From the NCBI GenBank assembly GCA_934292955.1, contig CAKQXZ010000074.1, positions 1-10,839 on the forward strand: 10,839 nucleotides of DNA, written 5' to 3'. A program made the position numbers and the translations under genes. The notes beneath the pieces were generated by a model. That model did no database searches, had not been told where the DNA came from, and was given only the letters and a program-made list of their open reading frames with translations. The DNA comes from an uncultured Clostridia bacterium (GTDB lineage: Bacteria; Bacillota_A; Clostridia; Christensenellales; Borkfalkiaceae). Below are positions 6,704 to 10,839 of this stretch, one piece after another. Positions within the stretch are counted from its first letter, which is position 1, and each line of letters starts with the position of its first letter.

Positions 6704-7414
6704 TTACGCTCTTTTAATGAGTTTACCGTTTTCCGAATAGAAATTAGGATTGCTTGCAGCTACTTCGATAACAAGATTTTCGGAGCACTGAGCAAACGCG
6801 TTTTCGCCTACTTCGGAAAGTTTAACGGCGATGGTAACGTGTTCGAGATCGGCGCAGAACGAGAACGCAGACGCGCCTATCGTGGTAACGTCACGGGGAA
6901 TATCAATCGATTTAATTCCGCAAGCGTTGAACGCGAACGAACCGATTTTAACGAGTTTTTTGGAAAGATCGAGATCGGTAAGAGCCGTGCAACCCGAGAA
7001 AGCGAAGTTGCCTATTTCTTTGCAATCGTCAGTCGAACGATAAAAATACACTTTCGTGAGCGACTTGCAGTCTTTGAACGCTTTCGCACCGATCGCTTTG
7101 ATATTCGACGGAATACTCAATTTAGTAACAGCCGAGCCTTCAAAACCGCTTTCTTTAACCGCAACGACGGGAAGTTCGTTATGCGATACGGGCAGGCACA
7201 GCGTTTCGGGAAGTTCGTTCTGATCGGCTTTCAGCGCAACCGTGTAAGCTACGACGGTTTCGCCTTCTTCGGTCGTTTCTTTTACTTCTTCGTATTCGAA
7301 ATACTTATCGTCGGACGGAACGTATTCTTTGTTTTCCATACTCGCGCACCCGACAAAACTTCCGATAATAACCGACAAAACGGTTAATGCAATAACTGCG
7401 GCAAATTTTTTCAT
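6704..7414 (-). CDS. BspA-like leucine-rich-repeat lipoprotein
   Basis: A 236-residue exported protein. The N-terminus is MKKFAAVIALTVLSVIIGSFVGC, a lipoprotein-type signal with a candidate acylated Cys23; the residue at -3 is Phe rather than Leu, so the lipobox is imperfect. After about 50 mostly acidic residues come five or six repeats of the LRR_5 (BspA/TpLRR) pattern: IGAKAFKDC, IGNFAFSGC, IGSFAFNAC, IGASAFSFC and VGENAFAQC, each with an L/I-x-IP strand between. Such proteins usually mediate adhesion or protein binding at the cell surface; no specific partner can be named. The start is set by GGGAG 6 nt upstream of ATG 7414. The frame stays open to an ATG at 7567, but that start would bury the signal sequence. 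A consensus promoter lies at 7585-7613 and a terminator follows, so it is probably monocistronic. Confidence 0.85.
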   Translation of the reverse strand: MKKFAAVIALTVLSVIIGSFVGCASMENKEYVPSDDKYFEYEEVKETTEEGETVVAYTVALKADQNELPETLCLPVSHNELPVVAVKESGFEGSAVTKLSIPSNIKAIGAKAFKDCKSLTKVYFYRSTDDCKEIGNFAFSGCTALTDLDLSKKLVKIGSFAFNACGIKSIDIPRDVTTIGASAFSFCADLEHVTIAVKLSEVGENAFAQCSENLVIEVAASNPNFYSENGKLIKRA

Positions 7415-7584
7415 ACCTTTCTCCCTTGAGATTGAATATGTTCGGCTTATAATCGCAAAACGACGATAAACCGCCTTGTAAGACTTACGCCGAACTTTTC
7501 GCACTATTAACGAGCTTTCGCGCACTTTGATAAGCCGCTTTCGCCCGACATATACAAGTCTTGGCATAATCTTATACGATTTAC

Positions 7585-7613
7585 ATTATATGCGCATGCG
7601 CACGCGTTGTCAA
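7585..7613 (-). promoter_or_regulatory. Perfect-consensus promoter of the LRR lipoprotein gene, with palindromic spacer
   Basis: TTGACA (7608-7613), 17 bases, TATAAT (7585-7590) on the minus strand. The spacer contains the 12-bp perfect palindrome TGCGCATGCGCA (7591-7602), which abuts the -10 box and could bind a regulator. The predicted start is near 7578, giving a leader of about 160 nt. Confidence 0.85.
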
Positions 7614-7773
7614 CCTTTTTCCCTAAAAATACCTTAGTTCCACATATTTTTCACCGAAAAAAGCATATTTTCAGTAATTTACGGCGATAAACGCAAGCAA
7701 ATTCCGTTATTTATCAGGCGTTCACCCACACGGTTTTGCGGCGTATTTGTTTTTTAGTCTGCTTTCACGGCGT

Positions 7774-8823
7774 TCAGCCGAGTTCTACGCGCGCTTTGGC
7801 GTTAAGCGTCATATCGGCAAAATCGCCGGCAATATATCTTAAATACCCTTCGGCAGCTATCATGGCGGCGTTGTCCGTACACATAACTTTTGGCGGAAGT
7901 ACGGTTATAAGTCGATTATCGGCACATTCGCGGGTTAAAGTATCGCGAAGATAGCCGTTTGCAACCACTCCGCCGCCTGCCGTAATAGTGGTTAAATTAC
8001 GCTCTTTTGCGGCTCGGATCGCCTTTTTTACAAGCACGTCCACAGCGGCATGCTGAAAAGAGCTTGCAACGTCCGCTTTGTTATAAGAAAGCCCCGCCTG
8101 TTCGCGGTTATGTACGTAGTTTATAACTGCGGTTTTTAACCCGCTGTAAGAAAAATCGTAACAATCTTTTCCCTTGAGCATTGCGGGAAACTTTATATTC
8201 GGCTGACCTTCGCGCGCAAGTCGTTCTATATTTGGTCCGCCGGGATAATTAAGCCCGAGAACGCGCGCGACTTTATCGAAAGCTTCGCCCGCTGCGTCGT
8301 CAAGCGTTTCGCCGATAACTTCGTATTGTCCGTAATCTTTGACTTCTATAATCGCGGTATGTCCGCCGCTTGCAAGCAGACTGATAAACGGCGGTTTAAG
8401 CGACGGATCGGCAAGATAAATAGCCGCAAGATGCCCGCGGATATGACTTACCGGAATAAGCGGCACGCCCAGCGCGAACGCCAACGCTTTGGCATAAGAC
8501 ACGCCGACCAGCAGCGCGCCGAGCAACCCCGCGCCGTAAGTTACGGCAACGGCGTCGATATCTTTAAGCGTTTTGCCCGAGTTTTTAAGTGCGCGTTCGA
8601 CAACGATGGATATAGCCGTCGTGTGCGCTCGCGAAGCGATTTCGGGAACGACGCCGCCGAAACGTATGTGTTCGGTCATAGAGCTTTCAATCTCGGAAGA
8701 TAAAAGATTACTTCTGCCTTCGAGTACGGCGCACGCCGTTTCGTCGCACGAAGATTCGATTGCGAGAATTACGGGATTTTCTTTAATCCCATGGGCTTTT
8801 GCCCTTTTTACGTACTTTTCCAT
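7774..8823 (-). CDS. tsaD: tRNA N6-adenosine threonylcarbamoyltransferase TsaD
   Basis: A 349-residue Kae1/Qri7/TsaD-family protein. With TsaB and TsaE it transfers threonylcarbamoyl from threonylcarbamoyl-AMP to A37 of ANN-decoding tRNAs (t6A). The ASKHA-type start ILAIESSCDETA is at 19-30. Metal ligands His127 and His131 lie in HIRGH, and Asp317 in CTDNAAM. SGGHT is at 152-156, and FSYSGLKTAV and GGGVVANG follow as expected. Length is normal, with about 17 extra residues before the usual start. The ATG at 8823 has no Shine-Dalgarno and lies 13 bases past the prfB stop, so translation is probably coupled to prfB. tsaB and tsaE are not in the window. No terminator is visible in the 206 bases before the LRR start region. 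Confidence 0.96.
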   Translation of the reverse strand: MEKYVKRAKAHGIKENPVILAIESSCDETACAVLEGRSNLLSSEIESSMTEHIRFGGVVPEIASRAHTTAISIVVERALKNSGKTLKDIDAVAVTYGAGLLGALLVGVSYAKALAFALGVPLIPVSHIRGHLAAIYLADPSLKPPFISLLASGGHTAIIEVKDYGQYEVIGETLDDAAGEAFDKVARVLGLNYPGGPNIERLAREGQPNIKFPAMLKGKDCYDFSYSGLKTAVINYVHNREQAGLSYNKADVASSFQHAAVDVLVKKAIRAAKERNLTTITAGGGVVANGYLRDTLTRECADNRLITVLPPKVMCTDNAAMIAAEGYLRYIAGDFADMTLNAKARVELG

Positions 8824-8836
8824 AAACGAGCGACCG

Positions 8837-9935
8837 TCAGGATTTTTTAAGGTAGTCTATGATAAACGGATCGAGTTCGCCGTTCATAACCGCTTCGATA
8901 TTACCCGTTTCGCAACCTGTGCGGTGGTCTTTGACCATAGTGTACGGGCAGAAAACGTACGAACGGATCTGGCTGCCCCATTCGATTTTTTTCATTTCGC
9001 CCTTGATGGACGCCGCTTCTTCCATACGTTCGCTTTCACGCTTTTCGATGAGTTTACTCATCAGCATTTTCATAGCCTGTTCGCGGTTCTGCACCTGGCT
9101 GCGTTCGTTCTGGCAAGCAACTATAATACCCGTGGGCAAGTGAGTAATTCTGATCGCCGATTCGGTTTTATTGACGTGCTGTCCGCCCGCGCCGCTCGAA
9201 CGATAGGTATCGACCTTGAGTTCTTCGGGACGAATAACGATTTCGTCGCTGTTATCTATTTCGGGCATAACTTCGACAGACGAAAACGACGTATGTCTGC
9301 GCGAGTTCGCGTCGAACGGAGAAATACGCACTAGACGATGAACGCCTTTTTCGGCTTTCAGATATCCGTAAGCGTTGTCGCCTTCAACCTTGAAAGTAAC
9401 GCTCTTTATGCCCGCTTCGTCGCCGTCTACACGGTCGAGTTCGGTAAGTTTATATCCGTGCTTTTCGGCATAGCAGATATACATGCGGTAAAGCATTTCC
9501 GTCCAGTCGCAAGCTTCCGTTCCGCCCGCGCCCGAATGCAAAGTCATAATGGCGTTGAGCGCGTCGTACTTGCCTTTAAGCAAGGTCTGCAAGCGCAGTT
9601 CTTCAATGTCTTTTTCGGCTTTATCGAGATTTTCCTCTATTTCTGCGGCGTAACTTTCGTCGCCTTCTTCGGCAACCAGTTCGAGCAGCGTTTCTACGTC
9701 GTCCACCGCCTGAGTCGTCGAATCGTAAACGGCAAGCCTGTTCTTGATATGAGTAAGTTTACGCGAAATCTGCGTAGACCGTTCGAGATCGCCCCAAACT
9801 TCCGGCAATTCGAGTTGCGCTTCGAGTTCCTTTTGTTCAACCCTTAAATTGTCGACGTCAAAGAGAGTACCCTGCCTCTTTCAGGGTGTCTCGGAGTTGA
9901 CGAATCTTCTGTGTATACAAATCGATTCTGAGCAT
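8837..9935 (-). CDS. prfB: Peptide chain release factor 2, expressed by programmed +1 frameshift
   Basis: RF2 recognises UGA and UAA and releases the finished peptide. Translation begins at ATG 9935, with AGGAG at 9945-9949 nine bases upstream. It runs 25 codons to an in-frame TGA (9858-9860), and continues in the +1 frame from GAC (9857-9859) to the stop at 8837. The product is 365 residues, the usual RF2 length. The stop-reading tripeptide SPF falls at 205-207 and the catalytic GGQ at 250-252, the same numbers as in Escherichia coli RF2, which confirms the frameshift join. Residue 246 is Ser. The slip site is CTT TGA C. An uninterrupted frame alone would give a 5'-truncated gene. It is followed 13 bases later by tsaD and preceded by a structured leader. 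Confidence 0.97.
9857..9875 (-). other. prfB: prfB autoregulatory +1 frameshift site
   Basis: The minus strand reads AGGG TACTCT CTT TGA C. The CTT codon slips to TTT when RF2 is scarce and UGA is read slowly, and the internal Shine-Dalgarno-like AGGG promotes the shift. Compared with E. coli (AGGGGGTAT before CTT), the purine run is shorter and separated from CTT by six bases instead of three. Confidence 0.93.
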
Positions 9936-9960
9936 ATACGTTTTCTCCTAACTATTTAAT

Positions 9961-10015
9961 AAAAAGTGGCGGTATAAGTCGATTATCCGTGATTTCGATA
10001 ACCGCTTATTACCGC
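9961..10015 (-). terminator. Terminator-like hairpin in the prfB leader (attenuator or end of a small RNA)
   Basis: Minus-strand pairing: 10011-10015 with 9969-9973 (5 bp), a single bulged base, 10005-10009 with 9974-9978 (5 bp), a small internal loop, then 9997-10003 with 9981-9987 (7 bp, one wobble), closing a 9-nt loop. Five T residues follow three bases after the stem, then ATTAAAT. It ends about 11 bases before the prfB Shine-Dalgarno and downstream of the only visible promoter. Confidence 0.6.
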
Positions 10016-10120
10016 AGATGCCAACCCGCAAAACACAACCGGCAACCATTCGTGCCGTCGTTTGCGGAAACCAAAACAACACATAAAGCCCCAAATGCAG
10101 GCTATGCACATCTAAATACT
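9966..10120 (-). ncRNA. Candidate structured leader or small RNA upstream of prfB
   Basis: From the predicted start near 10120 the RNA can form three hairpins. The first is a weak CATAGCC/GGC..TATG stem (10082-10106). The second is a strong central hairpin (10026-10067): CCGCAAA with TTTGCGG outside, CGAC with GTTG and GGCA with TGCC inside, and an 8-nt loop. The third is the terminator-like hairpin. No open frame with a ribosome binding site lies in it. It does not match the motif of any riboswitch, T-box, 6S or SRP RNA that I could recognise. Its status as a functional RNA is inferred from promoter, structure and U-tract. Confidence 0.4.
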
Positions 10121-10126
10121 CTATAT

Positions 10127-10155
10127 ATTATATATACATAAAAAACTTTTGTCAA
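10127..10155 (-). promoter_or_regulatory. Perfect-consensus promoter of the prfB-tsaD operon or its leader RNA
   Basis: TTGACA (10150-10155), 17 bases, TATAAT (10127-10132) on the minus strand. The predicted start near 10120 lies about 185 nt upstream of the prfB ATG. A 7-bp inverted repeat, CCGATTT/AAATCGG, lies just upstream of the -35 box. Confidence 0.87.
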
Positions 10156-10250
10156 TCCGATTTTCCGCATTTTGCCAAATCGGGTTTTAGCCAAGCCGAG
10201 AACAAGCGGCATTTTTCCTGCTTGCGCGCATTTATTCACCGAAACAATCG

Positions 10251-10304
10251 CCGAAAAAACAACAAATTTGCTCGCATGAAAATCCCGAAAAAACAACAAA
10301 TTTG
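10251..10304. repeat. Two direct repeats at a 34-bp period, with degraded flanking copies
   Basis: The 20-mer CCGAAAAAACAACAAATTTG occurs at 10251-10270 and again, identical, at 10285-10304. The 14 bases after each copy are only loosely similar. Weaker ACCGAAACAATCG (10238-10250) and CCTGAAACGCAACAAAAAAA (about 10322-10341) look like decayed units. It lies in noncoding DNA between the acyltransferase terminator and the prfB promoter. Confidence 0.7.
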
Positions 10305-10333
10305 TCCGCAGAAACAATATGCCTGAAACGCAA

Positions 10334-10375
10334 CAAAAAAACGTGCTTATAAGCCGATAATCGACTTATAGCACG
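10334..10375 (-). terminator. Rho-independent terminator of the acyltransferase gene
   Basis: CGTGCT/AGCACG (6 bp), a bulged A, ATAAG/CTTAT (5 bp), a wobble and two more pairs close a 5-nt loop between 10342 and 10375. Seven T residues follow on the minus strand. The hairpin starts 9 bases past the stop codon. Confidence 0.88.
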
Positions 10376-10383
10376 ATTTTTAA

Positions 10384-10839
10384 TCAGTTTGCGCTGCTTA
10401 CTACCGCAGTTCTTTTCGAAAGTTCTTCTTTAGTTATATATCTTAACGGTATTCCGTATTCCTGCTGATAGCATTCCTTCCAGTATTCTTCGTTAAGTTC
10501 TTTCATCCGCATAGTGTTTTCACCCTTTGATAAATTCTTATCGGGATAAATGGGTTTGCAGACGTGAACGGTATATTCCTGCACGGGAAATCCGTCTTCT
10601 CCCACAACGTCGCCGTCGCGCATGGTGATAAAGCAAGGAATGACGGGAACGTTGTTTGTAGCTGCCAGCGAGAACGCACCCTTTTTAAGCGGCTTGGGCT
10701 TACGGTAGTTCCACCACATACTCTGTTCGGGATAGATAAGAACAAACCCGTCGTCATTAAGAATCTGCCCTATCGCCTTAGTCATTTTGCGCATATTTCC
10801 CATATCGGAAGAGAGAGGCAAAGTGTTGCAGTTACGCAT
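10384..10839 (-). CDS. 1-acyl-sn-glycerol-3-phosphate acyltransferase-like protein (PlsC family), C-terminal part
   Basis: The last 151 residues of a lysophosphatidate acyltransferase-type enzyme, which adds the second acyl chain during phosphatidic acid synthesis at the membrane. Visible are block III (VLIYPEQSMWWNYRKPKPLKKGAF, at about 33-56 of the fragment), where YPEQSMW replaces the commoner FPEGTRS, and block IV (NNVPVIPCFI, 62-71). The catalytic HX4D block and any N-terminal membrane segment would lie beyond the right edge. The ATG at 10839 is therefore an internal methionine or an artefact of the window edge. The C-terminal tail (about 100-151) is charged and soluble. A terminator follows immediately, so this gene is not joined to prfB. 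The YPEQSMW variant makes the exact acyl acceptor uncertain. Confidence 0.8.
   Translation of the reverse strand: MRNCNTLPLSSDMGNMRKMTKAIGQILNDDGFVLIYPEQSMWWNYRKPKPLKKGAFSLAATNNVPVIPCFITMRDGDVVGEDGFPVQEYTVHVCKPIYPDKNLSKGENTMRMKELNEEYWKECYQQEYGIPLRYITKEELSKRTAVVSSAN

Noticed and set aside
7415..7567. 51-residue N-terminal extension of the LRR lipoprotein
   Set aside because: It would bury the lipoprotein signal sequence, and the start at 7414 has a strong ribosome binding site.
7680..7773. Possible tsaD terminator
   Set aside because: Only weak inverted repeats without a following T-run were found, so none is annotated.
8326..9334. Long plus-strand open frames across tsaD and prfB
   Set aside because: They are shadows of two confidently identified minus-strand genes, with no homology-like motifs or ribosome binding sites.
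8837..9808. prfB as a 5'-truncated or broken gene starting at a TTG (9808)
   Set aside because: The missing 42 residues are fully accounted for by the 25-codon upstream frame, the CTT-TGA-C frameshift and 17 following codons. Motif positions then match E. coli RF2 exactly.
10251..10304. CRISPR-like repeat pair
   Set aside because: There are only two exact copies, 14 bases apart, with similar rather than unique intervening sequence, and no cas genes are nearby.
10102..10317. 71-codon open frame on the minus strand in the prfB upstream region
   Set aside because: It runs across the 34-bp repeats and the consensus promoter, has no ribosome binding site, and its translation looks like random noncoding sequence.

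Overview
All credible genes in this window lie on the minus strand, so gene order reads right to left. The features suggest a low-to-moderate-GC Bacillota, probably a gut-type member of class Clostridia. Support for this: consensus housekeeping promoters (four exact or near-exact TTGACA-N17-TATAAT sites), strong AGGAG ribosome binding sites, compact hairpin/U-tract terminators, a CsoR-type copper repressor, and a BspA-like leucine-rich-repeat lipoprotein. The placement is inferred from style, not from a database match.

Reading in the direction of transcription, the right edge holds the C-terminal part of a PlsC-like acyltransferase with its terminator. A 448-base gene-free stretch follows, with a 34-nt direct repeat, a consensus promoter and a roughly 160-nt structured leader ending in a terminator-like hairpin. 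The leader feeds prfB, which encodes release factor 2 and is split by the classical CUU-UGA-C programmed +1 frameshift. Thirteen bases later comes tsaD (t6A tRNA modification). Next is a consensus promoter with a palindromic spacer, driving a small LRR lipoprotein with its own terminator, then an MFS transporter of the organophosphate-antiporter type, also terminated.

The central unit is a copper-efflux operon. A perfect promoter carries a textbook CsoR operator just downstream of its -10 box. An approximately 255-nt leader precedes csoR, which overlaps copA by 4 nt. CopA is a Cu(I) P-type ATPase with a normal N-terminal HMA domain and an additional C-terminal HMA domain. That C-terminal domain is preceded, in frame, by a strong Shine-Dalgarno sequence and an ATG, so the gene may also make a free 65-residue CopZ-like chaperone. 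This is the most interesting observation in the window.

Downstream of copA lie an orphan dTDP-glucose 4,6-dehydratase gene with a clear terminator, a gene-poor 363-base stretch, a small unrecognised gene behind a consensus promoter, a 21-bp palindrome, and the start of a secreted protein that runs off the left edge. No CRISPR array, insertion sequence, tRNA or rRNA was seen.
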